Shown: positions 8,803 to 18,178 of the stretch, one piece after another
Position numbering within the stretch: the stretch's first letter is position 1
Layout of the letters: every line of letters begins with the position of its first letter
Source: Pantoea sp. Mb-10
GTDB taxonomy: Bacteria; Pseudomonadota; Gammaproteobacteria; Enterobacterales; Enterobacteriaceae
Length of the DNA stretch: 64,000 nt
Assembly: GCF_021272205.1 (NCBI RefSeq)
Contig: NZ_JAJSDX010000006.1
Span: forward strand, 292,320 to 356,319
Direction of reading: 5' to 3'
Notes under the pieces: model-generated
Databases searched by the model: none
What the model was told of the DNA's origin: nothing
What the model saw: only the letters and a program-made list of their open reading frames with translations
Made by a program: the position numbers and the translations under genes

Positions 8803-9371
8803 GCCAGCCCCCGCGAGGTTTTAAGAAAAGTGGCAAAGCGATCCAATGCCAGTCGCCGCATCGAAATTTCATTTTTAAGCTCACCCATTTCGGCAAACGT
8901 TTGAGTGTGCCCTTCGGGGATGAAGACGCAATCCCATTGAAACTCCCGTGGGCCAGCGGGTTCGGGCGCGATGGTGCCGCGCAGTTGCCCTTCAAACTGG
9001 TACATTTTACGCCCATCGCAGTAGCCCAACACGGTTTTGGCCGTCACCCAGGGCGTTTCCAGGCCGCGTACCAGTTTGGTAAAGCGTTCGGCATCCAAAC
9101 GGCTCCAAAAGATGCGCGTCAACCCAGCTGGCAGGCCATTCAGTCCATCCAGATAAAGTCCCGTATGCTCGACGAACAGCGGTCTGCCGATAATGGAAAA
9201 AGCCTTTGTCAGCTTATCACGCACCAGCTCCAGTTCATTTTCCGTCTGAATTTCTTCTATTCGGCGGGCAATAGGCACCACCTCAACGCCCACCGGCTCC
9301 AGAATGGTTCTGACTTCGGCGAGCTTAAGTTCGTTTGCGGAGAGAAAACGTATTTTCATTGCAGTGGTCAT
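8799..9371 (-). CDS. HAM1/RdgB-fold protein with altered active site, KomB-like
   Basis: This 190-residue protein has the ITPase (RdgB/HAM1) fold signature. S11-x-N13-x-x-K16 matches the SxNxxK phosphate loop, Glu residues near 43-48 correspond to the metal site, and PAGLTRIFWS follows the central motif. The catalytic DDSGL of RdgB is replaced here by E68-H69-T-G-L, FGYDP becomes FQWDC (144-148), and SHR becomes S170-M-R. The catalytic Asp equivalent is therefore lost. This fits a nucleotide-binding sensor rather than a housekeeping pyrophosphatase. It is coupled to a SIR2 gene. Two starts are possible, 9371 and 9359, neither with a clear ribosome site. True rdgB should lie elsewhere in the genome. 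Confidence 0.82.
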   Translation of the reverse strand: MTTAMKIRFLSANELKLAEVRTILEPVGVEVVPIARRIEEIQTENELELVRDKLTKAFSIIGRPLFVEHTGLYLDGLNGLPAGLTRIFWSRLDAERFTKLVRGLETPWVTAKTVLGYCDGRKMYQFEGQLRGTIAPEPAGPREFQWDCVFIPEGHTQTFAEMGELKNEISMRRLALDRFATFLKTSRGLA

Positions 9372-9769
9372 TTCACATAAGTGACAAGAAGCGCACGATT
9401 GGCATGAGGCGTATTACGCAGCGCGCATAGAATGCTATGGCAATATCTTAGCGTCTGCAGCGGTGACTGGAAAGGCAGCGTCCAGCGGATACGCCTCTTC
9501 GACCCTAAACAGCGCCGCACGCTTCTTGCGGTAACGGGCCGTTTTTTAAGCCAAACAGCACGATAAAACATCAGCTTAAATCGTATTAGCCACGCGATCA
9601 TTCACGCTTTAATTCAAATTTGACGGGTATTCATTTCACGCTATCTCAAATTTGCTCACAGGCGCAAAACTAGAAATTTCGGGGCAAACAAATATGACAA
9701 CGGTTGCGCTTTTATTTAAGATGAGTCCTTGCCAATTAGGTCGTCTCATTACAACACTGAGAAGCGCTC
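9372..9769. other. Intergenic region between divergent HAM1-like and EAL genes
   Basis: About 400 bases carry the start regions of two divergent transcription units. I found no convincing ORF. A 77-codon minus-strand frame here has atypical composition and no ribosome site. No recognisable operator was found. Confidence 0.4.
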
Positions 9770-11134
9770 ATGATCCCCTTTATACGCTCCCGCTATTCCA
9801 TGTTGCGCAACTTGCCTTACGTGTTCAAAGGCAACAGCATTGAAAAAAAACTCCGCGCCACGCTATTAATTGCCGGTGTGTCCACGGCGTTTGCTGGCAT
9901 CTACATGGTGTGGTGGAACAGTATGCATCAAAATACCCTGACGGCGTTTTTATATTGCGTCAGCACCACATTGGGTTTCTATATTTGCCGCGTGGCTTTT
10001 CTCAATCATCTCCAGCGCAACCTTTATATTACCGTCCATGCATTATTGATTGCGATCATTGTATTTTTATTGTTTGACAATAATCACCCGTCGCAGAAGC
10101 TCTCAGAATATAATTACCTGTTGGCGCTCACGGTAGGGTCAGCACTGGTGCTGCGCCAGCAAACGCGCTATTTAAATAAAGTCTTCCCCATTATTTGTCT
10201 CTGCTGTTACCTGTTTTTCATTTTCACCGGCACTGTGTGGCAGCAAGGCGCTTTCCATGCGCAGGTTATGCAAGATTCGGGCGTTTACTTTGTGAATAGC
10301 ATTGTGCCCATGGTAGCGCTGTTATTGACCGCGTTTACGCTGCGCGGCAGCTATACCGAAACGGACCTGATCAAACAGGAGCTGTCCCACGCCATCAACA
10401 AACAGCAGCTGGACCTTCACTATCAGCCTCAAGTGGATACTGAAAAAAACGTTATTGGTTTTGAAATCCTCCTGCGTTGGAAACATCCCGCTAAGGGATT
10501 TATTTCGCCGGAAGTGTTTATTCCTGTGGCAGAGAAAAGCGGATTAATTATTGCTATCGGCAATTGGGTAATGGAGAGAACCTTTCATCAGATTGCCGTA
10601 TGGGAACGTCAATTTCCACTTAAAAATTTGGTTTTCTCAATCAATATTAGCCCCCTTCAACTGATGCATCGCGACTTCACCCAAGATACGCTATTACTGC
10701 TGGCGCAGTATAAAATTCGGCCCGAGCGCGTAAAATTTGAGATTACCGAAACCACTTTTATTTACGATCAAAAACGTATTGCCGCGGTTATCCAGCATTT
10801 CAGTGATTTAGGGATTAAATGGGCGATTGATGATTTTGGCGTGGGATACTCCTCGCTGAAATCCCTTAGCGATTTCGCCATTGACGATATCAAAATCGAT
10901 AAGTCGCTGATCATGCACCTCTTTGATAACGAGTCAACGGCGATTGTGGTAAATAAAACCATTGAGTTATCACGGGCCATGGGTTTGAACGTCTTAGCGG
11001 AAGGCATCGAAAGCGAAGACTGTTTTGACTATCTGCGCGAAAAAGGCTGCCATCTGTTCCAGGGGTATCACTTCGCGCGCCCGCTGCCGGTTAATGACGC
11101 ATTGCTGTGGATTAAAAAAGCGGTGGTGCAGTGA
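9770..11134 (+). CDS. Membrane-bound EAL-domain cyclic-di-GMP phosphodiesterase
   Basis: This is a 454-residue protein. Residues about 30-195 hold six or so hydrophobic segments forming a membrane sensor domain, and residues about 200-450 are an EAL domain. The signature reads E232-I-L rather than EAL; the Ala is not catalytic. The other functional residues look intact: SINISPLQL (Asn), EITETTF (Glu), IDDFGVGYSS (Asp-Asp), IKIDKSLI (Lys), LAEGIES (Glu) and QGYHFARP (Gln). There is no GGDEF domain. It should hydrolyse c-di-GMP to pGpG and so promote motility or biofilm dispersal; the stimulus is unknown. Start 9770 has GAGAAG upstream; ATG 9800 is an alternative. Confidence 0.88.
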   Translation: MIPFIRSRYSMLRNLPYVFKGNSIEKKLRATLLIAGVSTAFAGIYMVWWNSMHQNTLTAFLYCVSTTLGFYICRVAFLNHLQRNLYITVHALLIAIIVFLLFDNNHPSQKLSEYNYLLALTVGSALVLRQQTRYLNKVFPIICLCCYLFFIFTGTVWQQGAFHAQVMQDSGVYFVNSIVPMVALLLTAFTLRGSYTETDLIKQELSHAINKQQLDLHYQPQVDTEKNVIGFEILLRWKHPAKGFISPEVFIPVAEKSGLIIAIGNWVMERTFHQIAVWERQFPLKNLVFSINISPLQLMHRDFTQDTLLLLAQYKIRPERVKFEITETTFIYDQKRIAAVIQHFSDLGIKWAIDDFGVGYSSLKSLSDFAIDDIKIDKSLIMHLFDNESTAIVVNKTIELSRAMGLNVLAEGIESEDCFDYLREKGCHLFQGYHFARPLPVNDALLWIKKAVVQ

Positions 11135-11215
11135 CTGCACGCCGATGCGGCCGTCACTGTGTGCGCGTCAATGACACGTTATTGCGACCTACCAGCTTGC
11201 CCGCTGCACAGACAA

Positions 11216-12118
11216 TCAGGGTTCGATGCTGGCCGGCGGATTAATTTGCGAATGCGCAACGGCTTCCTGCTGTTCGCCCCAGCGCGTGAGCACCTGTTGA
11301 TACTGCCCGCCCTGAATCGCGCCTTCGATGGCACTCTGCAGTGCCGCCACTAAACCGTTGCCTTTTTTGGTGGTGACCGCCACCCACGCACGGTACGGGC
11401 CCTGACCAACCACTTTTGTTTGGCCGCGCGAAGCCGCTTTCCACGCCGCCATGGCTTGCGGCCCAAAGGTGGCGTCGGCGCGGCCTGCCAGCAGCGTGAG
11501 CGTGGCCGAGGCGTCATCACTGAGGTAAAGCGGCTGCACGGCAGCGAGGCCGTGCGCACGATTTTCTGCATCCCATGCCAGCAAAATTTTCTCCTGATTG
11601 GTCCCCGACCCCACAATGATGCGCTTGCCCGCAATGTCCTCACGACGCGTGATGGCGGTGATAGCGCTGTCGGCCTTCACCGCGAACGCATGGTGATCGG
11701 CACGATATGTCGCAAAATCAAAACTCTGCTTGCGCGCCTCCGTCACCGCAATATTAAACATCGCCACGTCGTAGCGCCCGGCACGGATGCCAAGCGGCCA
11801 ATCTTCCCACGCCGCCGGCACCAGCTTGAGCTTAAGTCCCAGACTTTCCGCCAGCAGCCGCGCGATATCCGGGTCGCTGCCAATCAAGGTTGTATTATCG
11901 GATGACCATAGCGCGATGGGCGGCGAGTTATTCGCCGCCGTGGCCACCGTCAAATACCCCGGCTGCACAAACTGAAAGTGGGCAGGGATCCGTGCGATCG
12001 CCTCGGGATTGGGCGCGATGTGGATCGGCGTTTCGTTGTGCCTGACGTCCAGTCCAGCGCCCGCAGACAGCGGCGCGCACAACAGCACCGCCCACGCAAT
12101 AACCTTTACGCGCCGCAT
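11216..12118 (-). CDS. ABC importer periplasmic binding protein (polar amino-acid type), second copy
   Basis: This 300-residue protein has a signal peptide (VIAWAVLLCAPLSAGA) and an SBP_bac_3 fold: LTVATAANNSPPIALW, LGLKLKLVPAAWEDWPLGI and IIVGSGTNQEKILLAWD. It is clearly a paralogue of the binding protein encoded at 14366-15298, with many identical stretches. ATG 12118 overlaps the TGA of the ATPase gene (TGATG), so it is the last gene of the operon. Two binding proteins with one permease and one ATPase suggest two related substrates. Given the two flavin monooxygenases upstream, an organosulfur or similar compound is a reasonable guess. Confidence 0.87.
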   Translation of the reverse strand: MRRVKVIAWAVLLCAPLSAGAGLDVRHNETPIHIAPNPEAIARIPAHFQFVQPGYLTVATAANNSPPIALWSSDNTTLIGSDPDIARLLAESLGLKLKLVPAAWEDWPLGIRAGRYDVAMFNIAVTEARKQSFDFATYRADHHAFAVKADSAITAITRREDIAGKRIIVGSGTNQEKILLAWDAENRAHGLAAVQPLYLSDDASATLTLLAGRADATFGPQAMAAWKAASRGQTKVVGQGPYRAWVAVTTKKGNGLVAALQSAIEGAIQGGQYQQVLTRWGEQQEAVAHSQINPPASIEP

Positions 12119-12927
12119 CACAACACCTTTGATAGAAAACGGCGGGTGCGCTCGTGGCGCGGATGATTGAGCACCTGGTGCGTGCTGCCCTGTTCGATAA
12201 TCCGGCCATCGTCCATGAATACCACGTTATCCGCTACCTCACGGGCAAAGCCGATTTCGTGGGTGACCACCACCAGCGTGGTCCCTGACCGGGCAAGTGC
12301 TTTTATCACATCCAGCACTTCACCGACCCGCTCTGGGTCAAGGGCGGAAGTGGGCTCATCAAACAGCATCACGCGTGGGTTGAGCATCAAGGCGCGCGCA
12401 ATCGCAATACGCTGCTGCTGCCCCCCGGATAAGTGACGTGGCCAAGCCTGCGCTTTATGGCGCAGTCCCACGCTTTCCAGCAGCGTATCGGCCCGCTCCA
12501 GGGCGGCCTGACGCGTCAGCTGCCGATGCGCGATAGGCGCTTCTATCAGATTTTCCAGCACCGTCATGTGCGGAAAAAGGTTAAAATTTTGAAACACATA
12601 GCCCACGTTGATGCGCTGCCGCAAAATGGCGTGCTCCTTGAGCGCGTAGAGTTTATCGCCGCGCCGCTGATAGCCAATGTATTCATCGTCAATCTGGATA
12701 AACCCGGCATCGACCCGCTCAAGATGATTAAGGGTGCGCAACAGCGTAGTTTTTCCCGAGCCGGAGGGGCCGAGGATCACCGTGACCGAGCCGGGATCCA
12801 GCGTCAGCGAAATGTTATCCAGCGCCAGGTGTTTGCCATACCATTTGCTCACGCCGGTGAGCGTCACTGCGCCAGTTGCAGTAACGGGCGCGGCCTCGAG
12901 CGCGCGATAATCAAAGGCTTCTGACAT
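12118..12927 (-). CDS. ABC importer ATPase (amino-acid type)
   Basis: This 269-residue ATPase has Walker [10 protein letters not shown], the Q-loop in [14 protein letters not shown], signature LSGGQQQR, Walker [15 protein letters not shown] and switch His in VTHEIGFA. It groups with GlnQ/HisP-like ATPases by eye. ATG 12927 is preferred (GAGG upstream). The gene overlaps the end of the permease gene by 17 bases and abuts the second binding-protein gene, so all three are coupled. It powers uptake through the permease at 12911-13831. Confidence 0.93.
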   Translation of the reverse strand: MSEAFDYRALEAAPVTATGAVTLTGVSKWYGKHLALDNISLTLDPGSVTVILGPSGSGKTTLLRTLNHLERVDAGFIQIDDEYIGYQRRGDKLYALKEHAILRQRINVGYVFQNFNLFPHMTVLENLIEAPIAHRQLTRQAALERADTLLESVGLRHKAQAWPRHLSGGQQQRIAIARALMLNPRVMLFDEPTSALDPERVGEVLDVIKALARSGTTLVVVTHEIGFAREVADNVVFMDDGRIIEQGSTHQVLNHPRHERTRRFLSKVL

Positions 12928-13831
12928 GATCAAACTCCTCTTGTTCAGGGGGATTCACGCGATTACGCCACGGGCGCCAGCGCGTGATTTGAGCGTCCTG
13001 CACCACGCTGCGCGCCAGCCAGCGTTCAACGCTGTGCTGCAGCAGTGACAGTACGGTCGTGATGATCAGATACCAGGCTGCCCCCACCATCAGGAGCGGG
13101 ATCACCTGCTGGGTGCGGTTGTAAATCATCTGGATGGTGTAAAACAGCTCCGGCATCGCCAGCACATACACCACGGAGGTGCCTTTAGCCAGGCTAATGA
13201 TCTCATTAAACGTGGTGGGAATAATGGCGCGTAACGCCTGCGGCAGAATAATGCGGAAAGTGCGACGGGACGCGGAAAGCCCCAGCGCCGAGGCCGCCTC
13301 AAACTGCCCGTGGTCCACGCCTAAAAATCCGCCGCGGATGATTTCAGCGCTGTAGGCGCTCTGCACCAACGTCAACCCAATAACCGCCGCAGGGAATTGC
13401 CCCAGCACGTTAATGGTCGGGAAATGCCCCCATGACAGCGCGGTAAACGGAATGCCCAGCGACAAGGTGTCGTAGAGATAAGAGAAGTTGTACAGCACGA
13501 TCAGGACCACAATCAGCGGTAGCGAGCGGAACAGCCAGATATAGCCGAACGCAAGCCCGCTTAATAACCAGGAAGATGAGAGACGCGCCAACGCCAGCAG
13601 GCCGCCTAACAGCAAGCTCAATACTGTGCCGCAGAGCGTGAGCAGCAGCGTTTGCCCGAGACCGCTGAGGATAACAGGATCAAAAAACCACCGGGCAAAC
13701 ACCGCCCATTCCCAGCGGGGATTAAAGGCTACCGAGTCCACCACCGAGGCGAGAATAAACAGCGCAGCCGCCGCCCCGACAATGCGGCCGGGGTAGCGCG
13801 CGGGGACCACGGTTAACGATGGATGTTGCAT
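12911..13831 (-). CDS. ABC importer permease (HisMQ type)
   Basis: This 306-residue inner-membrane protein has five to six predicted helices. The EAA-type cytoplasmic loop is [20 protein letters not shown] followed by [18 protein letters not shown] 13831 ([10 protein letters not shown]) follows AAGGAG at ideal spacing, so the longer frame to 13870 is not used. A single permease gene implies a homodimeric pore. It lies between the acetyltransferase and the ATPase in the same operon. Confidence 0.92.
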   Translation of the reverse strand: MQHPSLTVVPARYPGRIVGAAAALFILASVVDSVAFNPRWEWAVFARWFFDPVILSGLGQTLLLTLCGTVLSLLLGGLLALARLSSSWLLSGLAFGYIWLFRSLPLIVVLIVLYNFSYLYDTLSLGIPFTALSWGHFPTINVLGQFPAAVIGLTLVQSAYSAEIIRGGFLGVDHGQFEAASALGLSASRRTFRIILPQALRAIIPTTFNEIISLAKGTSVVYVLAMPELFYTIQMIYNRTQQVIPLLMVGAAWYLIITTVLSLLQHSVERWLARSVVQDAQITRWRPWRNRVNPPEQEEFDHVRSL

Positions 13832-13841
13832 ACGTTTCTCC

Positions 13842-14354
13842 TTAGCTGGCCTGCGCGACGTCGAATCCATCCAGCACTTTCACAAAGCGCAGGCGGCCGT
13901 CGTGCGGGGGTTGACCGTAGATCTCCATATCTTCTCGCAGCGTAAACTGCGGCTGATACCCGTGACCAATATAGAGCTGTACCGCCTCTGGCTGGCGGAA
14001 GCCAGTGGTCAGATAAACGTGCTGGTAGCCTGCGCGCTGCGCGCGGCGCTCCAGCTCTTCAAGCACCCGTAGCGCCAGCCCTTGGCGACGCAGATCGCGT
14101 CGCGTCCAGATGCGTTTTAACTCGGCCGTTACGGCGTCGTACGGTTTATACGCGCCCATTGCAATCACCTCGCCGTCGCGCTCCAGCACAATAAACAGGC
14201 CGTGCGGGGGCAAAAAGCGTTCGCTGGACTCCACCTCCCGATCGCCCTCAAAATAATCGCCGTAGCGGGCGGCATATTCGCCAAAGAGACCGGTCAAAAT
14301 CGGCTGCAATTCAGGCGCATCAGGATGCACTTCACGAAACAGGGTCTGGCTCAT
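13842..14354 (-). CDS. GNAT-family N-acetyltransferase in the ABC/monooxygenase operon
   Basis: This 170-residue protein has the acetyl-CoA-binding motif RRDLRRQGLALRVLEELERR (residues about 88-107) and the C-terminal PEAVQLYIGHGYQ typical of GNAT enzymes. GGGAGAG precedes ATG 14354. It sits between the first binding protein and the permease with spacers of about 10 bases, so it belongs to the operon. It may acetylate an amine released from the imported compound or detoxify an intermediate; the substrate is unknown. Confidence 0.86.
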   Translation of the reverse strand: MSQTLFREVHPDAPELQPILTGLFGEYAARYGDYFEGDREVESSERFLPPHGLFIVLERDGEVIAMGAYKPYDAVTAELKRIWTRRDLRRQGLALRVLEELERRAQRAGYQHVYLTTGFRQPEAVQLYIGHGYQPQFTLREDMEIYGQPPHDGRLRFVKVLDGFDVAQAS

Positions 14355-14365
14355 GTGCTCTCTCC

Positions 14366-15298
14366 CTAGTCGCCCAGGCCGGCTGGATTAATTTCTGAAT
14401 GCGTTAGGCGCTCCACGCCTTCTCCCCAGCGATTCAGCACCTTGTCGTAATCACCGCGCGCCATCACACCGTTCAACGCGGTGCTGATCGGCTCAACCAG
14501 GCCGTTATCTTTTTTAACCGTCACGGCGATATGCGCCGCTTTTGGCCAGCCACCGTCTACGCTGCCCACCAGGCGCGTTTGGTGCGTCAGCGCCGCTTTC
14601 CATGCGCCAATGACGTTCGGGCCGAAATAGGCGTCAGCGCGTCCGGACTGCAGGGCCAGGGTCTGCGCCGCGTCATCTTTGGCGTAAATGGGGGTAAAGG
14701 GTTTTAATCCCTTGGCCTGGTTGGCTTTATCCCATGCCAGCAGAATCGCTTCCTGGTTAGTGCCCGAGCCCACGATGATGCGCAGCCCGGCGATATCTTC
14801 GGCTTGGGTGAGCGTTTTTATGGGGCTGCTTGTTTTGACGTAAAAGCCCAATGAGTCTTTGCGGTAGGTGGCAAAATCAAAACGTTCTTTACGCGCTTTG
14901 GTGACGGTGACATTGGTGATAGCCGCGTCATATTTGCCGGACGCGACGCCGAGCGGCCAGTCCTCCCAAGAGGTGGGAACCACGTTCAGTTTCAGGCCAA
15001 GGCTCTCGGCCACCAGCCGCGCAATGTCCACTTCACTGCCCAGCAACGTGCGGTTGTCATCGCTGAACAGCGTCAGCGGCGGGGAATTAAGTGCGGCCAC
15101 GGCCACGGTTAAGGAGCCCGGCACCGCAAACACATGCCCAGCAGGGATCTGCGCAATGGCCGCGCTGTTTGGCGCGGTATGTATCGGCGTGCGGTTCGCT
15201 TCCACGCTAATGGATTGCCCATTAACCGCCACTGCTTCCGCCCGGGCTGCATACGCCGTGGTCAGTAGCAGCAGCGCCATGAAGACGGTTTTCTGCAT
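14366..15298 (-). CDS. ABC importer periplasmic binding protein (polar amino-acid type), first copy
   Basis: This 310-residue protein has a signal peptide (MALLLLTTAYAARA) and an SBP_bac_3 fold: LTVAVAALNSPPLTLF, LGSEVDIARLVAESLGLKLN, WEDWPLGVASGKYDAAITNV and IIVGSGTNQEAILLAWD. AAGGAC precedes ATG 15298. It is paralogous to the protein at 11216-12118 (both end with HSQINP/HSEINP-type tails). It follows the NtaA-like monooxygenase gene after 13 bases. Confidence 0.88.
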   Translation of the reverse strand: MQKTVFMALLLLTTAYAARAEAVAVNGQSISVEANRTPIHTAPNSAAIAQIPAGHVFAVPGSLTVAVAALNSPPLTLFSDDNRTLLGSEVDIARLVAESLGLKLNVVPTSWEDWPLGVASGKYDAAITNVTVTKARKERFDFATYRKDSLGFYVKTSSPIKTLTQAEDIAGLRIIVGSGTNQEAILLAWDKANQAKGLKPFTPIYAKDDAAQTLALQSGRADAYFGPNVIGAWKAALTHQTRLVGSVDGGWPKAAHIAVTVKKDNGLVEPISTALNGVMARGDYDKVLNRWGEGVERLTHSEINPAGLGD

Positions 15299-15311
15299 GA
15301 TTTTTGTCCTT

Positions 15312-16625
15312 TTAAGGTTGCGTAAACTGGTTAACGGGCGTTTTTAGCCCCAGGCTGGCGCGTAAGGTGGTGCCGGGATAGTCGCGACGGGTTAAACCCC
15401 GCGCCTGCAGCAGCGGGATCACGCGATCGACAAAGCGTTCAAACGCGTCCGGCGTGCCGCCCTGAATAATGAAGCCGTCGGTGGCTTCGCTCTCGAACCA
15501 CGCCTGCAACCCATCCGCCACCTGCTCAGGGGAACCAAAGAACAGCGGCTGCGGCGTCGCCGCTTCCAGCGCCGCCTGACGCAGCGTATGGCCCTGCTCG
15601 CGCGCTTTGCGTTTGATCTCATCGGTGGTGCTGCGGAAACTGTTTTGCCCCACTTCGCCGAGGTCCGGGAAAGGGGCATCCAGTGCGTACTGGCTAAAGT
15701 CGTGGTGATCAAAGAAGCGGCCAAGATAATTCAGCGCATCCTCGATCGAAACCAGCGCCGCCGTGGCCTGATACTGGCGTTCAGCGTCGGCAATGTCGTC
15801 GCCCACAATCACGCCCACCCCTTGAAAGATGTGCAGATCGTTGGGCTCGCGGCCATGCTGCCTGAGCTGCTGTTTCACATCGCGATAAAATGCCTGTGCC
15901 TCTTCACGCGTGGCGTGATGGGTAAAAATCGCGTCGGCGTGGCGTGCGGCTAATTTGCGGCCGTCCTCGGATGCGCCCGCCTGGAAGATGATGGGACGCG
16001 CCTGCGGCGTCCGACCAATATTCAGCGGCCCCTGAACCTGGAAAAAATCACCGTGATGATTCAGCGTGTGCAATTTTTGTGGGTCATAAAATTGCCCGCT
16101 GATTTTGTCGCGCACAAAGGCATCGCCTTCCCACGAGTCCCACAGGCCTTTTACTACCGTGAGGTATTCGTCAGCGATGCGATAGCGCAACGCATGGTCA
16201 GGATGCTGAGCACGGGAGAAATTTTTCGCCGATCCTTCCAGGGGCGAGGTCACCACGTTCCAGCCTGCGCGGCCGCCGCTGAGATGATCGAGACTGGCAA
16301 ACTGCCGCGCGACGGTAAAGGGTTCGCTGTAGGAGGTTGAAACCGTGCCCACCAGGCCAATGTGCTGCGTGACGCCGGCCAGCGCGGAAAGTAACGTCAA
16401 AGGCTCAAAGCGATTCAGGAAATGTGGAATTGATTTTTCATTAATGAACAGCCCATCAGCGACAAAGAGAAAATCCAGCTTGCCCGCCTCGGCTTTGCGC
16501 GCAATGTATTTCGCATAGTCCAAATTGATACTGGCGTCCGCCAGCGCGCCAGGATGACGCCACGCCGACATATTGCCGGCGGCGCCGTGTAGCATTGTCC
16601 CCAGTCGCAGTTGTCTTGTACTCAT
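15312..16625 (-). CDS. NtaA/SnaA/DszA-family FMN-dependent monooxygenase
   Basis: This 437-residue luciferase-like monooxygenase belongs to the two-component group that uses reduced FMN. Features are the start [50 protein letters not shown], the [12 protein letters not shown] motif and the C-terminal [17 protein letters not shown]. Family members oxidise chelators, sulfones, sulfides or similar nutrients. ATG 16625 is chosen because AGAGAGAC precedes it; the longer frame to 16685 lacks a ribosome site. A dedicated flavin reductase gene is not in the operon and must be supplied elsewhere. Confidence 0.9.
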   Translation of the reverse strand: MSTRQLRLGTMLHGAAGNMSAWRHPGALADASINLDYAKYIARKAEAGKLDFLFVADGLFINEKSIPHFLNRFEPLTLLSALAGVTQHIGLVGTVSTSYSEPFTVARQFASLDHLSGGRAGWNVVTSPLEGSAKNFSRAQHPDHALRYRIADEYLTVVKGLWDSWEGDAFVRDKISGQFYDPQKLHTLNHHGDFFQVQGPLNIGRTPQARPIIFQAGASEDGRKLAARHADAIFTHHATREEAQAFYRDVKQQLRQHGREPNDLHIFQGVGVIVGDDIADAERQYQATAALVSIEDALNYLGRFFDHHDFSQYALDAPFPDLGEVGQNSFRSTTDEIKRKAREQGHTLRQAALEAATPQPLFFGSPEQVADGLQAWFESEATDGFIIQGGTPDAFERFVDRVIPLLQARGLTRRDYPGTTLRASLGLKTPVNQFTQP

Positions 16626-16693
16626 AGGTCTCTCTCTTTTCCATGGCATTGCCTGGCAGCGCAGGCTTGCCGAATCAGCAAACACTCACGCGC

Positions 16694-17695
16694 TCACGCT
16701 GAGGCGGCGATCGGTTGGGCCGCGGCCAGTAGTTCCAGCGAGCGCAAACGCGGCTGCGCCTCCGCCAACGGCGTATCCACAATGAACTCCTCAATGCCGT
16801 AGCGCTGGTGCAGCGCATCCAACTGCGCATGCACCTGTGCAGCGTTGCCTTTGAGCAATGAGGGGGTGCGCGGTTCGATGCGGTAGTCGGTGTAGCTGCC
16901 CTGACGGACGTAGCGCTCGGCTTGTTCGAGGCTACCTACGTTGACGCTCGGCCCGTTTTTTACGCTAACGTGGTAAAGGCGCAGCGTGTCCACCAGCAAG
17001 TCGGCTGCGGCTGGGGAGTCCGCTACCACGATTTGCACGGCCACCAGCGCACGCTGACCTTGCGCGCGAGCCTGGTAGTACGCCAGTACCTGTTCCATAT
17101 GGTGCGGGTCGCCATTAAGATGCGCAGCAAACACAAACTGCCAGCCCAGCTCTGCCGCCAGGGCCGCGCTCTGCTCGCTTGCCCCCAACAGGAAACGCTG
17201 CGCGAATCGCGGAGGCGCTGGCGTGGCACGCAGCGCCTCCTCATCGCCTTGCGCCGGGACAGTGAGCCAGTTATCCAACAGCGCCAGCTGCTGCGCGAAA
17301 TCGCCTTTCTCTTCCTGATGCACCCCGAGCTGCAGCGCCCGTGTCGCAAGCGGCAGGCCGCCTGGCGCTTTACCAATACCGATATCAATGCGCCCCGGCG
17401 CCAGCGCGGCGAGCAGGTTGAAGTTTTCTGCCACTTTGAAGGGGCTGTAGTGTTGCAGCATCACGCCGCCAGAGCCGACGCGAATACGCCGCGTTTGTCC
17501 CAGAATCCAGGCCATCACTACTTCCGGCGAGGGGCTGGCCAACTGTGCGCTGTTGTGATGCTCCGCCAGCCAAAAGCGGTGGAAGCCCCAGCGCTCAGCA
17601 CACTGCGCGATATGCAGAGTGCGCTGCAGCGCCTCGGCGGCGCTTTCGCCCGGAGCAAGCGGGGATTTATCCAGAAGACTTAATCGGTATGACAT
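16694..17695 (-). CDS. Luciferase-like flavin-dependent oxidoreductase (MsnO8/YhbW type)
   Basis: This 333-residue protein starts SYRLSLLDKSPLAPGESAAE and contains FWLAEHHNS, VGSGGVMLQHYSPFKVAE and FNLLAALAPGRIDIGIGKAP, the hallmarks of group-1 luciferase-family oxidoreductases. AGGAAAGGG stands before ATG 17695. It is the first gene of a seven-gene minus-strand operon ending at 11216, with two monooxygenases, two binding proteins, a permease, an ATPase and an acetyltransferase. The likely theme is uptake and oxidative cleavage of a small organic nutrient. Confidence 0.9.
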   Translation of the reverse strand: MSYRLSLLDKSPLAPGESAAEALQRTLHIAQCAERWGFHRFWLAEHHNSAQLASPSPEVVMAWILGQTRRIRVGSGGVMLQHYSPFKVAENFNLLAALAPGRIDIGIGKAPGGLPLATRALQLGVHQEEKGDFAQQLALLDNWLTVPAQGDEEALRATPAPPRFAQRFLLGASEQSAALAAELGWQFVFAAHLNGDPHHMEQVLAYYQARAQGQRALVAVQIVVADSPAAADLLVDTLRLYHVSVKNGPSVNVGSLEQAERYVRQGSYTDYRIEPRTPSLLKGNAAQVHAQLDALHQRYGIEEFIVDTPLAEAQPRLRSLELLAAAQPIAASA

Positions 17696-18178
17696 GCGCC
17701 CTTTCCTGTTCAGCAATCAATGCCAACAGTGTTAAGCACCAGGCTGTTACGGGTAAAACATCATATTGTTGTATTAAAAACCGGGAATGGCATAACGGCC
17801 GCGCGCCGCCGCGCACCACAAATTAACGGGAATAATTTCAGTTAATTAACCGTTTTCTTGCTGCTAGTTAGATGAGGTCATTCAAGAAAAAGGCATTAGA
17901 AGGATTAATAGAAATAGACTGCACAAATCGGCATTAAGCACAGCACTGAGGGAGGGCGATGCGACGGCAACATTGCTTATCCACTCCCCTCTCAGCCCGC
18001 CTCGGCTTTATATCCCACAGCAAGAGTCAATGCGAATTGTCCCTGATGGCAGCCAGCACACCCGTCTCAAACTGCGTCACTGTCACACTTTCTAAAAAAA
18101 TAAACGCACGTCGATTGCATCGCGCAGTCAATGGGTTACTGTGAAATTCTTGTAAAAATTGTAAGCAAAAGGATCTGT
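17696..18178. other. Divergent promoter region, no gene seen
   Basis: About 480 bases, AT-rich in part, separate the monooxygenase operon from the ferric-type ABC operon. They should hold both promoters. A short palindrome, GTTAATTAAC near 17840, is present. I see no Fur-like box and no ORF with a ribosome site. Confidence 0.4.

Noticed and set aside
8799..9371. HAM1-like gene considered as housekeeping rdgB
   Set aside because: Catalytic Asp and SHR motif are replaced, and gene context (coupled SIR2) is unlike the rdgB locus.
9368..9601. 77-codon minus-strand frame upstream of the HAM1-like gene
   Set aside because: No ribosome site, Arg/Trp/Cys-rich composition unlike neighbours, no recognisable domain.
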